Below, in pieces: positions 19,181 through 27,921 of a stretch of DNA of 64,000 nucleotides. The translations under genes were made by a program, and so were the position numbers. Every line of letters starts with the position of its first letter. Positions within the stretch are counted from its first letter, which is position 1. Under the pieces are notes generated by a model that did no database searches, had not been told where the DNA came from, and saw only the letters and a list, made by a program, of their open reading frames with translations. Source of the DNA: an uncultured bacterium (GTDB lineage Bacteria > Hydrogenedentota > Hydrogenedentia > Hydrogenedentales > CAILVY01); NCBI GenBank assembly GCA_937951485.1, contig CALEDJ010000025.1, positions 29,346-93,345 on the forward strand, in the 5' to 3' direction.

Positions 19181-21046
19181 ATGGATGAAAATACAAGGCC
19201 GCTGCTGGATGTGTTCCGTGACCCGCCCCGGAAATACACCCTCGTTCCGTTCTGGTTCCTTAACGACGACCTGGACGAGGCGGAATTGCGCCGGCAAATT
19301 GATGATTTCGCCGATCACGGCGTTTACGGATTCATCCCCCATGCCCGCATCGGACTTGCGGAGCATATCGGTTTCATGTCGGAACGCTGGCTGCACTATA
19401 TCAAGGTCTGCGTGGACTATGCGGCCCAAAAAGACATGCTGGTCATTCTCTACGACGAGGGCATGTATCCTTCCGGGTCTTGCGCCGGCCAAGTCGTGGC
19501 CGCCAATCCCCGCCACGCCACCCGCTGTCTCGTGCGCGTGCCGACCGGAAATGAATCGCTGGAGGACGACGACGAGATCATCGCGCGCGATGATCGCTTT
19601 GTCTATGTTCACACGCGGTCTCTGGGGACGATTCGCGGGGTGCATTACGGACAGGACGACCGGGAACCCGGCGCGCCGCCTTCCGGCGACATTCTCAACC
19701 CGGAAGCGGTGGCCAGTTTCCTGCATCTGGTCAACGACCGCCACTATGAAGCGCTCAAGGACCATTTCGGCAAGACCGTCATCGCGATTTTCACCGATGA
19801 GCCGGATGTGCTCGGACGCGGCCATCGCAAGGACGCCCGCCCCTGGACCCGGGGTTTTGAAGACTATCTGGAAAAGCGTCTCGGCTACGATTTCCGCCCC
19901 TGGCTCCACACCCTTTGGGACAGCGACGCACCGGAAGCCGAACGCCGCCGCAAAGATTTCTATCTCACCGTGAACACGCGCCTGGAGGAGGTCTATTACA
20001 AGCCCTACCGCGACTGGTGCGACGCCCACGGCGTCGCCCTCACCGGGCACCCCGCCGGGCCGATGGACATCGGCACGCTCAAGTATTTCCATATTCCCGG
20101 TCAGGACGTGGTCTGGCGCTATCTGGAACCCTTCCAGGACAAATCTCTCGAAGGGCCGCAATCCACCATGGGGAAATGTTCCGCGTCGGCGCAAGTGCAC
20201 TACGGACGCGCCCGGAATCTCAACGAATGCTTCGGCGCATACGGCTGGGAATTCACCTGGGGGGAAATGCGCTGGCTCACCAACTGGCTCTTCGCGCGCG
20301 GGGTCAACATGCTCGCGCCGCACGCCTTCTACTATTCCATCCGGGGCAAGCGCCGCGATGAGCGCCCCCCGGACGTCGGCCCGAACAACGTCTGGTGGGA
20401 CCAATACAAGACCTACGCCGACTACTGCCGACGGGTCTGCTGGCTCCTGGCCGAAGGCCGACAGGTCTGCCGCATCGCCATCCTCGGCGGACCGACCTGG
20501 CTGCCCTGGCGCGCCGCGCGCGTCTGCTACGAACGCCAGCGGGATTTTAACTACCTCGATACAGACACGCTTTGCGATCGCGCCGAAGTCACCTCGGACG
20601 CCATCACCGTCGCCGCCATGCGCTATGAAGCGCTCATCATTGACGGCAATGACGCCATACGTCCCGAAGTGTTGACCCGCCTCCAACCCTTCCTCGACTC
20701 CGGCCGCGTTATCGCCTACGGCGAACCCGTCCCCGGTGTGCCGACGCTGGCGGGGAATCCCGGCGAACTTATCAGCGCACTCGATGCCATCACCCCGCCC
20801 GACGTTCAACTCGACCCGCCGGCCCCCGACATCCGTTACCACCACGTGCGCCACACTGATGCCGACCTCTATTTCTTCGCCAATGAAGGGCCTGGTCCCG
20901 TGGATGCCGCCCTCGCCGTCGCCGCGCGCGGTCCCCGCGCCTGGTGGGACCCCGAAACCGGCCACCCCGTCCCCGACGCCGACCCCGCCCGCATCCAACT
21001 CGATATGTTCAAGGCCCTGGTGCTGTATGTCCCGGATAGCCAATAG
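19181..21046 (+). CDS. GH106-like glycoside hydrolase (alpha-L-rhamnosidase superfamily)
   Basis: 621 residues. The N-terminus carries features of the GH106-type barrel: LVPFWFLNDDLDEAELRRQI, a short GVYGFIPHARIGL, then VILYDEGMYPSG and later AIFTDEPD with acidic residues placed like catalytic ones. A C-terminal region of about 200 residues looks like a Rossmann/beta-galactosidase-trimerisation fold (YEALIIDGNDAIRPEVLTRL). No signal peptide is evident, so it may act inside the cell on imported oligosaccharides. The length is shorter than most GH106 enzymes. CGGAG sits 8 nt before the ATG at 19181; an earlier in-frame ATG at 19142 lacks a site. It is divergent from GH31. A related unclassified family is possible. 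Confidence 0.7.
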   Translation: MDENTRPLLDVFRDPPRKYTLVPFWFLNDDLDEAELRRQIDDFADHGVYGFIPHARIGLAEHIGFMSERWLHYIKVCVDYAAQKDMLVILYDEGMYPSGSCAGQVVAANPRHATRCLVRVPTGNESLEDDDEIIARDDRFVYVHTRSLGTIRGVHYGQDDREPGAPPSGDILNPEAVASFLHLVNDRHYEALKDHFGKTVIAIFTDEPDVLGRGHRKDARPWTRGFEDYLEKRLGYDFRPWLHTLWDSDAPEAERRRKDFYLTVNTRLEEVYYKPYRDWCDAHGVALTGHPAGPMDIGTLKYFHIPGQDVVWRYLEPFQDKSLEGPQSTMGKCSASAQVHYGRARNLNECFGAYGWEFTWGEMRWLTNWLFARGVNMLAPHAFYYSIRGKRRDERPPDVGPNNVWWDQYKTYADYCRRVCWLLAEGRQVCRIAILGGPTWLPWRAARVCYERQRDFNYLDTDTLCDRAEVTSDAITVAAMRYEALIIDGNDAIRPEVLTRLQPFLDSGRVIAYGEPVPGVPTLAGNPGELISALDAITPPDVQLDPPAPDIRYHHVRHTDADLYFFANEGPGPVDAALAVAARGPRAWWDPETGHPVPDADPARIQLDMFKALVLYVPDSQ

Positions 21047-21127
21047 CGCCATCATCATCTGAATCCCTGGGGCGTGCATTGACGAACAGGCAGATGGCTG
21101 TTATCATCAATACGGGAGTGATTCACC

Positions 21128-22792
21128 ATGCCGCAGGTAATCATCGAACAACCAGGCGTATCCCCGATGACGGCGCCGTTGACGGGTTCGGAAATCCGCT
21201 TTGGCCGCGCTGAGGATAACGACGTGGTGCTGGTGGCGGACGAGGTGTCACGGCACCATGCAAAGATTTGCCGGCGTGGCGGCAAGATGGTGCTGGTGGA
21301 CTGCAAGAGCCTCAACGGGACCTATGTCAACCGTCAGCGGGTGGTGGAACGGGTGCTCGCGCATATGGATGAAATCTGGTTTGGCAGCAAGTGCCGCCTG
21401 GTTTACCGCGACGACACGCAGGTGGGCAGACCAGCCCAGGACGAGACTACGTCCGCCTCTGACAGCCACATCATGCAGAGCGTGGTGAAAATCCGCGATG
21501 AAATGAACCGCGTGGGCGACCACATGACCATTATCGGCGGACGCACCACCCAGCCGGATGCGATGCAAACGGCCGCCATGCCCGCCGCTACGCCCGAAGA
21601 CTTGGTCCGGATGGGGCGCGCCTACCGCCGGATCGCCGCCTTGTACAAGGCGAGCCAGGTGATGGCATCGCATTTTGACCTGAACCAGCGGCTGGCGCGT
21701 GTCCTGGACATTGTGATGGAAGTCCTGAACGCGGAACGCGGCTTCGTTTTGCTGCGCCAGGAAAACACGAACAATCTGATGGTGAAGGTGGCGCGTGAAA
21801 TGGGGCAGGACCTGCAGGCCAGTTCGCCAAGCATGGGCATCGCCGGTCGCGCCGCCATTGACGGCGAACCGGTGCTCATGAATGACAGTTCGCTGGACCA
21901 GGATTTCGGCATGCGGGAGAGTATCATCGTCAACCGCATCGCTGGGGCCATGTGTGTGCCGCTGCGCATCGAAAACCGTATTCTCGGTTCGATTTATGTT
22001 GATACGCGCAAGAAAAATGTGACCTTTTCCGAAGAAGACCTCGAACTTTTCTGCGCCCTCGCGGCCCAGGCCGCACTCGCCATTGACGGTGTGCAGGCGC
22101 ACGAGAAGGTGGTCGAAGCGGAAAAGAAACGGCAGCATTTTGCGCGTTTTCTTTCGCGGCAGGTTGTCGAAAAAATCATGAACGACGATACGGGCCTCAC
22201 GTTGGGCGGCCAGAAAACGGTGGTCACCACGCTCTTCTGCGACATTCGCGGCTCCAGCAAGATCGCCGAACAACTCACCCCGCAAGAACTCGTCATGCTG
22301 CTTAATGAACATTTCACCGCAATGACCGAGATTATCTTCAAGTATGGCGGCACGCTTGACAAATACATCGGGGATGAAATCATGGCCGTGTTCGGCGCGC
22401 CCATTTCCTCCGGCGATGACGCCTTTGATGCTGTCTGCACGGCCTTGGAAATGCTTCATCGCAACGAGGAACTGAACAGGGAGCGGGCCAGGGAAAAACG
22501 GCCGGAACTGTTGTTGGGCATCGGCATTGACACCGGCGAGGTTATCGCGGGCTATATCGGATCTCCGATGCGCATGGAGTTTACCGTCGTCGGAGACCGT
22601 GTCAACACCGCCAAGCGCTTCTGCGACATGGCCGGCCCTGCAAGCATCGTTGCAGGGCAGGAGACATGGGCCGCTGTCAAGGACCGGGTGAAGGGAAACC
22701 CCATCGGCACAATTATGCTCAAGGGCAAAGAAGTTCCTGTGCAGGCGCATAAAATCCTCGGACTTAAGCCCGGCGCCGCCCGGAAAGCATAA
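21128..22792 (+). CDS. FHA-GAF-class III adenylate/guanylate cyclase
   Basis: 554 residues in three modules. An FHA domain (1-95) has GR at 26-27, SRHHA at 41-45 and LNGTYVN at 62-68, and binds phosphothreonine partners. A GAF domain (about 165-325) includes ERGFVLL and RIENRILGSIYVD. A class III cyclase domain (about 345-545) has both metal Asp residues, D372 in FCDIRGSS and D416 in YIGDEIMAVFGAP, plus the transition-state region GDRVNTAKR. The protein is cytoplasmic, with no membrane segments, and should make cAMP or cGMP in response to kinase-dependent and small-molecule signals. GGGAGTG precedes the ATG at 21128 by about 8 nt. Adjacent genes give no clue to the pathway. Confidence 0.9.
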   Translation: MPQVIIEQPGVSPMTAPLTGSEIRFGRAEDNDVVLVADEVSRHHAKICRRGGKMVLVDCKSLNGTYVNRQRVVERVLAHMDEIWFGSKCRLVYRDDTQVGRPAQDETTSASDSHIMQSVVKIRDEMNRVGDHMTIIGGRTTQPDAMQTAAMPAATPEDLVRMGRAYRRIAALYKASQVMASHFDLNQRLARVLDIVMEVLNAERGFVLLRQENTNNLMVKVAREMGQDLQASSPSMGIAGRAAIDGEPVLMNDSSLDQDFGMRESIIVNRIAGAMCVPLRIENRILGSIYVDTRKKNVTFSEEDLELFCALAAQAALAIDGVQAHEKVVEAEKKRQHFARFLSRQVVEKIMNDDTGLTLGGQKTVVTTLFCDIRGSSKIAEQLTPQELVMLLNEHFTAMTEIIFKYGGTLDKYIGDEIMAVFGAPISSGDDAFDAVCTALEMLHRNEELNRERAREKRPELLLGIGIDTGEVIAGYIGSPMRMEFTVVGDRVNTAKRFCDMAGPASIVAGQETWAAVKDRVKGNPIGTIMLKGKEVPVQAHKILGLKPGAARKA

Positions 22793-22935
22793 TGCGCGAG
22801 CATGGATTGGTGAAGAATTGGTTGTATCGAGAAGAGGAATCGAAGAGACGAGAAGGACGGGAGATATCTTGTTTGCCGGCGTGAAACTGAAAAGGGGAGG
22901 GCGTTTTATCGGCAGGCAGGTGTCTATAATGGGGA

Positions 22936-23532
22936 TCAGATGAAAACCATTTTTTTCAGAACAATTGCGGCAAGGACAATCCCTATCAAAGCCATTGTGA
23001 TATGTCCACCCCATTGCCGCATCCATCCGGGGCTTCCCGGTGAAAGGCCGGGCAGGTGAGGCGTCTCATCGGGCGTAATCTCCACAGGTTGGGGGCGTAA
23101 ACGCGCCTCCACTGACGCAGCCATGTCGCGGGCGCGCCGGGCGAGTTCAATTTCCTGGCGGAGGATCGGGCGGCGACCATCCGGAGTATCCATAAAGACA
23201 TAGCCGGCGGCGTCCCAACCTTGTTCGAGGCGCTTACGGCGCAGAGCGGGCGGCTCATAAGTGTATTCCCGCACGCGGCTCAATACCGTTGGAAATGACG
23301 GCTGGGGGTTCCACGGCGTATCAAAGACCACTTCGATGCGACGCAGTCCTGACTCCAGGTCCTGAGGATCGTTCACCCAGTCATTTCCTCTGCGAATGCC
23401 GCCGACGTACTCGCTTTCATCGTTCTGAAAACGGAGTTTGAACGTCGCGGCATTCTCCGGTACAGCACCGAAAAAGAAAGTGTTGTTCTGGGAAACCAGG
23501 ATGAAAATGATTATCGGCATCATATGTATCAT
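22936..23532 (-). CDS. small envelope protein with C-terminal membrane anchor, unknown
   Basis: About 198 residues; no family recognised. The N-terminus (MMPIIIFILVSQNNTFFFG) looks like a signal sequence. The middle is hydrophilic and beta/alpha mixed, with a basic helical stretch (RRKRLEQGWDAAG and the EIELARRARDMAAS segment). A Pro-rich linker leads to a C-terminal membrane segment (HITMALIGIVLAAIVLKKM). This layout suggests an inner-membrane protein with a periplasmic domain. Three in-frame ATGs (23532, 23523, 23520) are possible starts; none has a good ribosome binding site. It is divergent from the lipoprotein gene at 23669, and a shared function with that gene is possible but unproven. 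Confidence 0.55.
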   Translation of the reverse strand: MIHMMPIIIFILVSQNNTFFFGAVPENAATFKLRFQNDESEYVGGIRRGNDWVNDPQDLESGLRRIEVVFDTPWNPQPSFPTVLSRVREYTYEPPALRRKRLEQGWDAAGYVFMDTPDGRRPILRQEIELARRARDMAASVEARLRPQPVEITPDETPHLPGLSPGSPGWMRQWGGHITMALIGIVLAAIVLKKMVFI

Positions 23533-23668
23533 GGTATTCAGTATAGAATGCGGCGGCGTGAGTCTCAAGCAAGGCTTTGCACATGACGGGGGCCTTCCGA
23601 GTGGGGAATAACACAGCCAGTGCGCTTGAATTTGAAACCTTATCAACAACCTGTGTATCAATAGCATT

Positions 23669-24709
23669 ATGAAATTCAACATATATCGCAGTCGTTGGTG
23701 CGTGCCGCTGGCGGTGCTGGCGGTGCTGGGCTGCGCTTCACACGGAAAGCCGCCAAAACCCTATCCGCCGTATGAAGGCCCCAGACCGGCGGACGCGGTG
23801 GATTTTCCGCGTGTGACGCTGACCCGGGATTTCAGCCCCTTGGATGACACGGTGCGATGGGTCGGCGAGCGCATTGGCGGCGGTCTGGTGACAATGAACG
23901 GCATCGGGGACCGGCCGTTGCCGCCGATGAAGATGAAGCGGAAGCCCTACGAACATCTGGTCGCGCAACTCGCCATGTACACGGGCTGCCGATTCCATGC
24001 CGGACCGTATTATTTCTTGCTGTACGCGCCCGGATATGAGACCCTCACCAACATTTCCCTGCAAGACCGGCTGCATGATCGGTATGCCGGCTTGAGCGGC
24101 GCGATGGCTTTCGGCGCCAACACGGAACTCTTCAACGTGTTCGCGATGCTGAGCAAGAGCCTGGACATCACGGTCATCGCCGACAATCCCATTGCGGACA
24201 GCCGCTGCGGTGAGATGGCGCTGGCGGAAATCCCGTTGCGAGCGGCGTTGGAGGCCATTCTGCAGTCGGCGCGCATTGCCCCCGGCGCTTTCAGCGTGGA
24301 CAGCACGGAAGAGTACATCTTTCTTCATTCCCTGCAAAACCCGAACCCGCGTTCCCTGTTGCTGAACGAATCCGAACTCAACAGCGACCAACTCGGCCTC
24401 TTGAATCGCAAGATCAGCCTTATGTTGCCGGAACCGCCAATCGTCACGGCGGGCATGGTGTTCCGGCACAATGCATCGGCGTTGGGTCAGGTGCTGGGGC
24501 CGATGTCCAGCCAGATGGGCGTGCGGGTCGGCGTGGATGACGCGCGCCTGCTCCCGCTGCCGGTGAATCCGTGCGTGATGAACAATGTCCGCATCCGCAC
24601 CGCGATGGATTTGCTTATCCGCCAATGGCCGCTGCCCGAATTCGGTTATGTGCTGCGCGGAGACCAGATCGTGATTGTACGGCGGAACGCGGTTCCGGCG
24701 GCGCAATAG
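23669..24709 (+). CDS. lipoprotein with secretin/TonB short N-terminal-like domains
   Basis: 346 residues. The lipobox AVLGC gives Cys22 after the signal peptide, so the mature protein should be lipid-anchored. Repeated short beta-alpha-beta blocks follow: LDITVIADNPIADS with IPLRAALEAILQSA, and VRVGVDDARLLPLP with RIRTAMDLLIRQW and YVLRGDQIVIVRR. They match the pattern of secretin N-domains and the STN domain of TonB-dependent transducers, which interact with periplasmic partners. It lies next to, but on the opposite strand from, exbB and the tonB-like gene, so a role in an energised envelope complex is plausible. No beta-barrel secretin domain is present. Confidence 0.65.
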   Translation: MKFNIYRSRWCVPLAVLAVLGCASHGKPPKPYPPYEGPRPADAVDFPRVTLTRDFSPLDDTVRWVGERIGGGLVTMNGIGDRPLPPMKMKRKPYEHLVAQLAMYTGCRFHAGPYYFLLYAPGYETLTNISLQDRLHDRYAGLSGAMAFGANTELFNVFAMLSKSLDITVIADNPIADSRCGEMALAEIPLRAALEAILQSARIAPGAFSVDSTEEYIFLHSLQNPNPRSLLLNESELNSDQLGLLNRKISLMLPEPPIVTAGMVFRHNASALGQVLGPMSSQMGVRVGVDDARLLPLPVNPCVMNNVRIRTAMDLLIRQWPLPEFGYVLRGDQIVIVRRNAVPAAQ

Positions 24710-24728
24710 GCGGATGCGGCGAACCGCA

Positions 24729-25349
24729 TTATTGCCCCTGGTAATGCTGCAATTTCACCAGGAATGCCGTGGCGCGGTCTTGCATTTCCGTGGCGAGTTC
24801 ATCCACACGCTTGTTGAACAGGCTGTGGAAGGCAAGCGCGGGTATGGCGATCATCAGCCCCGCCACGGTGGTGACCAGCGCCTTGGATATGCCCGCGGAG
24901 AGCACCTGCGGGTCGCCGAGTCCCCGTGCGGTGATGGCATCGAAGACCTGGACCAGCCCCAGCACGGTGCCGAGGAGTCCCAACAGCGGGCTGATCCCCG
25001 CGACGATTTCCAGCACGGTCAAGCCGCGCTCCAGGCGTCCCACCTGGGTGCGCCCCACCGCACGCAGACTTTCCACCGCCTGCGCGTGGTCGAGTCGCCG
25101 GTTGCGGATAACCTCCGCGAGAATGCCCGCAAAAGCCCCTGCGCAGCGCTGGCAGGCGATGAGCGCCGCCGGCGCTGATGCCTCGCCCTCGTAGTCCTCG
25201 ATGATCCGCAGGGTGACGGGGTCAATCACGCGGTTGCGACGGAGCGCCATCGCCCGCTCGATGATGATAGTCAGCGCCACCACCGAGCAGATGCCCAAGG
25301 GAAGCATTGTCCAGCCGCCCTGGCGGACCATATGCAGCGTTTCAAACAT
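24729..25349 (-). CDS. exbB: ExbB/TolQ/MotA family proton channel protein
   Basis: 206 residues with three predicted membrane segments: about 15-35, 110-140 (IVAGISPLLGLLGTVLGLVQVF) and 150-180 (ALVTTVAGLMIAIPALAFHSL). The GISPLLGLLGTVLGL signature is typical of ExbB/TolQ. The protein would form the proton channel that energises a TonB or TolA partner in the inner membrane. The ATG at 25349 is preceded by GGGAG. The TonB-like gene lies upstream on the same strand across 258 bp, but no exbD/tolR gene is found in between or nearby. That is unusual, because the channel normally needs that subunit. Confidence 0.88.
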   Translation of the reverse strand: MFETLHMVRQGGWTMLPLGICSVVALTIIIERAMALRRNRVIDPVTLRIIEDYEGEASAPAALIACQRCAGAFAGILAEVIRNRRLDHAQAVESLRAVGRTQVGRLERGLTVLEIVAGISPLLGLLGTVLGLVQVFDAITARGLGDPQVLSAGISKALVTTVAGLMIAIPALAFHSLFNKRVDELATEMQDRATAFLVKLQHYQGQ

Positions 25350-25388
25350 GCCCGAACTCCCGACCGCGTCGGCGCGCCGTGCTCAGAG

Positions 25389-25415
25389 GACGCAAACGAC
25401 ACAAACGACGCAAAG
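25389..25415. repeat. 9-nt-period intergenic array (GACGCAAAC type)
   Basis: Three units, GACGCAAAC, GACACAAAC and GACGCAAAG, sit in the gap between the tonB-like gene and exbB. Confidence 0.7.
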
Positions 25416-25607
25416 AACGTATCTGATAAGCGCAGAATCGGGTGCATTATAAGATAGAAATGACAGCAAGGGCGAAAAAGGCATGAGGACGTTCTAGCGA
25501 TTGTACTTTTGTGGCCGGTCTCCAGATCGTGCCGCAGATGCGACCGCGGGTCTCCACTCCAGATCGCTGGTGCGCGCATTGGGGGCCTTTTGCACCCGCC
25601 TTGTCGT

Positions 25608-26576
25608 TTATCGCTGAAGGAAACTGAAAGTCCATCGAATTTCCAGGTGCTTCTCGCGGTACAAGTCCGGCATCTCAAAGGGGAACGGGGGGAATGGCGC
25701 GGCCTGTTCCAGTGCCGCCCTGCACAGCGCAGCAAAAACCCGGTCCTGCGGCCGGCCCACGATGCGGGCAAAAAGAAGCGACCCATCCGGCGCGATGGCG
25801 CAGTCAATCACGGCTTCGGTCGGATGGACACCTGAATAGCGCGTCAGCAGGGCGACATGCCAGCGGCGCTCGACGCGGCGGCGCACCTCGCGCAGATAAG
25901 GCGCGATCTGATCCTGCATCGCCTCGAATCCGGCAAGGCCGCGCTGCTTGACCTGATCCCGCACCCGCCCTTTGGTGGTGCGCGATTCCTCTTCCAGAGG
26001 GGCGGGCCTGTCGGCGGCGGGGCTGTCATAGTCAGGAAACGACGGGGGCATTGACGGCGGCAGAGGAACGTGCGGCGGCAAGATGGGGGAGGGGGTGGAG
26101 ATGCGTGCATCCGCCACACGCAACGGCGCATCCGGGACTGTGTCAGGTTCCAACTCGGTCATCTGTGCGGGGGATTCCGCAGTGGCGTCTGTGGCGTCTT
26201 CTTGCAGCATTGGTTGCGGTGGGGCCGGCGGGGTGGGCGCCGCAGGCGCGGGGCTTGCGGCGAGCATGTCGAACTCCGCCACTTCGTCCACCTGTGGCCC
26301 CGCTTCCCCGCCATCGCGCAGCACTTCGTCCGCGGCCTGCGCGTCAAATTCGCCGATGAGGTCGGTCGGTTGCACCGGTTCCCCGGCGGGGGTCTGCACA
26401 TCCGCGAGACGCCGGATGGCTTGCGGCGGTTGCAGGTTCAGCACCAGCGGCGCGTGATGCGGAGTCAGTCCCCAAGAATCCCGCGCGGACCGCGCACTCC
26501 ATGGCGCCGCCAACAGCAGGACATGGATCAGCACCGAAGCGACCGCCGATCTTTTCATGCGCTGTGCGTATGTCAT
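25608..26576 (-). CDS. TonB-like energy transducer
   Basis: 322 residues. A single N-terminal membrane segment (about 8-28, RSAVASVLIHVLLLAA) is followed by a long Pro/Ala/Glu-rich periplasmic spacer. The C-terminal TonB-type domain is about 235-320, with YLREVRRRVERRWHVAL, VIDCAIAPDGSLLFARIV and ALCRAALEQAAPFPPFP. TonB-like proteins carry proton-motive energy from ExbB to outer-membrane receptors. The start is the ATG at 26576, or an internal ATG at 26558; neither has a strong ribosome binding site. Gene order is tonB-like then exbB, without exbD. No TonB-dependent receptor is in this window, so the partner is unknown. Confidence 0.8.
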   Translation of the reverse strand: MTYAQRMKRSAVASVLIHVLLLAAPWSARSARDSWGLTPHHAPLVLNLQPPQAIRRLADVQTPAGEPVQPTDLIGEFDAQAADEVLRDGGEAGPQVDEVAEFDMLAASPAPAAPTPPAPPQPMLQEDATDATAESPAQMTELEPDTVPDAPLRVADARISTPSPILPPHVPLPPSMPPSFPDYDSPAADRPAPLEEESRTTKGRVRDQVKQRGLAGFEAMQDQIAPYLREVRRRVERRWHVALLTRYSGVHPTEAVIDCAIAPDGSLLFARIVGRPQDRVFAALCRAALEQAAPFPPFPFEMPDLYREKHLEIRWTFSFLQR

Positions 26577-26727
26577 CGCCTGTCCAGATCGCCCGTTTCA
26601 GACTTGCAACCGGCATTCTGTTGTCTCGTCTGATTCCACATCATGGATGAACTGGATGCGATAACGCCCTGCGAATCTGCGAAGAAGACTGATTCATGAG
26701 GTCCTGAAACCTTTGTGCCGGCACCGG

Positions 26728-27591
26728 CTAAAAGATTTCCGTGAGATGCATTCCCACGTAATTCGCCGGAAATTTGCTTGGCCAGCGCAGAAACTCGACA
26801 TGGCCATCCATGAACAGACAATTTCCGCCTCCCGGCACATGGTTGAAGGAAGTGGCCCCGCCTTTATAAGCGATTTCATCCCACATGATGGGAATCTCGC
26901 TGGCGGCCTTGGCGCTGGCGGCCGGGTTGTTGATGTCGGTGATGAAGAACCGCTCGATGCCCATGCGCAGGCGCGGGATGGGACCCAAATCCTGGTGCAT
27001 CAGTTTGACCCCTTCGCGTACAAGGTCCTGCCCTGAAAGCGTCGTGAGCACGGCAACCAGTTCCAATATTTTCATGACAACTTCAGGACGAAGGTAGGTG
27101 AGCAGTTGCATGGGGTCCGGCAAGCGGTAATGCGGCGGCTCGACGCCCGGCTGCAACAGCCGGTCTTCCATGAACGCGTAGCCGAGATAATAGTAACTAC
27201 CCCGTGCCAGGCGGCATGGATCCACGGGTTTGTTCAGATCGTTATCCTGGTGAAACGCCCTGCGCACACTCTCAGCGTCGGAATCCGAGGGACACACGCA
27301 GACATTTACATCGGTCAGGTATTCAGGATAAACCGCCGGACCGTTGAAAGTCGCGTCACCGCTGAAATCTCCATTGCAATTTAACAGTTTCTTTGTCGGG
27401 AACATGTTGCCAGGCGCTTCATTCGCATACATGTTGAAAACAAGCCCCATCTGCTTCAGATTGTTCTGGCAGGAGGCGCGTCGGGCCGCTTCGCGCGCCC
27501 GCGCCAATGCCGGCAGCAGAATCGCCGCCAGAATCCCGATGATCGCAATGACCACCAATAACTCAATCAGAGTGAATCCCAGTCTTTTCAT
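26728..27591 (-). CDS. DUF1559 prepilin-like protein
   Basis: 287 residues. The N-terminus [19 protein letters not shown] is a type IV prepilin/pseudopilin leader. Cleavage would fall between Gly5 and Phe6, with the conserved Glu at mature position 5 and a hydrophobic helix behind it. The body has the family features [20 protein letters not shown] and, near the C-terminus, [19 protein letters not shown], an H-x-DG motif with one residue more than the usual H-X9-DG spacing. The likely role is a minor pilin or secretion pseudopilin processed by a prepilin peptidase. GGGAGGAAGG precedes the ATG at 27591. It is an intact relative of the pseudogene at 15396-15897. Such genes are strongly amplified in Planctomycetes-like lineages. 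Confidence 0.88.
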   Translation of the reverse strand: MKRLGFTLIELLVVIAIIGILAAILLPALARAREAARRASCQNNLKQMGLVFNMYANEAPGNMFPTKKLLNCNGDFSGDATFNGPAVYPEYLTDVNVCVCPSDSDAESVRRAFHQDNDLNKPVDPCRLARGSYYYLGYAFMEDRLLQPGVEPPHYRLPDPMQLLTYLRPEVVMKILELVAVLTTLSGQDLVREGVKLMHQDLGPIPRLRMGIERFFITDINNPAASAKAASEIPIMWDEIAYKGGATSFNHVPGGGNCLFMDGHVEFLRWPSKFPANYVGMHLTEIF

Positions 27592-27771
27592 GACCTTCCT
27601 CCCTTGCAATGCAGTAATCAATGACTTTTGACCACGCCGCCCGCCGTGCCCATGCAGCGTTCCGTAGCAGGTTCTATTGTAAACCTTTCATGGTGAAATG
27701 CAAGCGGAGTTTTTCGCAGTTCGGCGAGGTGAAAAAGGGAGCCGACATCCTTCCATCTGTTACGTGTGTTT

Positions 27772-27870
27772 GTCGGACCAGTCTGACATGTCGGACCAGT
27801 CGGCCGCCTCGGCCATTGTTTCTCAGATGATAAGAGAAAAGTTCTGGAATACAGGCTTTAGCCTGTCGGG
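27772..27870. repeat. 9-nt array plus ACAGGCT-TT-AGCCTGT hairpin
   Basis: GTCGGACCA / GTCTGACAT / GTCGGACCA / GTCGG units begin at 27772. About 45 bp downstream is GGAATACAGGCTTTAGCCTGTCGGG, with perfect 7-bp arms at 27851-27857 and 27860-27866. The rest of the 330-bp gap (27592-27921) holds nothing recognisable beyond these repeats and the prepilin ribosome binding site. Confidence 0.75.
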
Positions 27871-27921
27871 ATCACAGGCAAACCGCACCTGCTACTTCGT
27901 TCCGCACTCCGCATTCGCGCG

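Noticed and set aside
19052-21079. Minus-strand extension that would make the GH31 protein about 1267 residues
   Set aside because: This part is antisense to the GH106-like gene; a good start with ribosome binding site exists at 19051.
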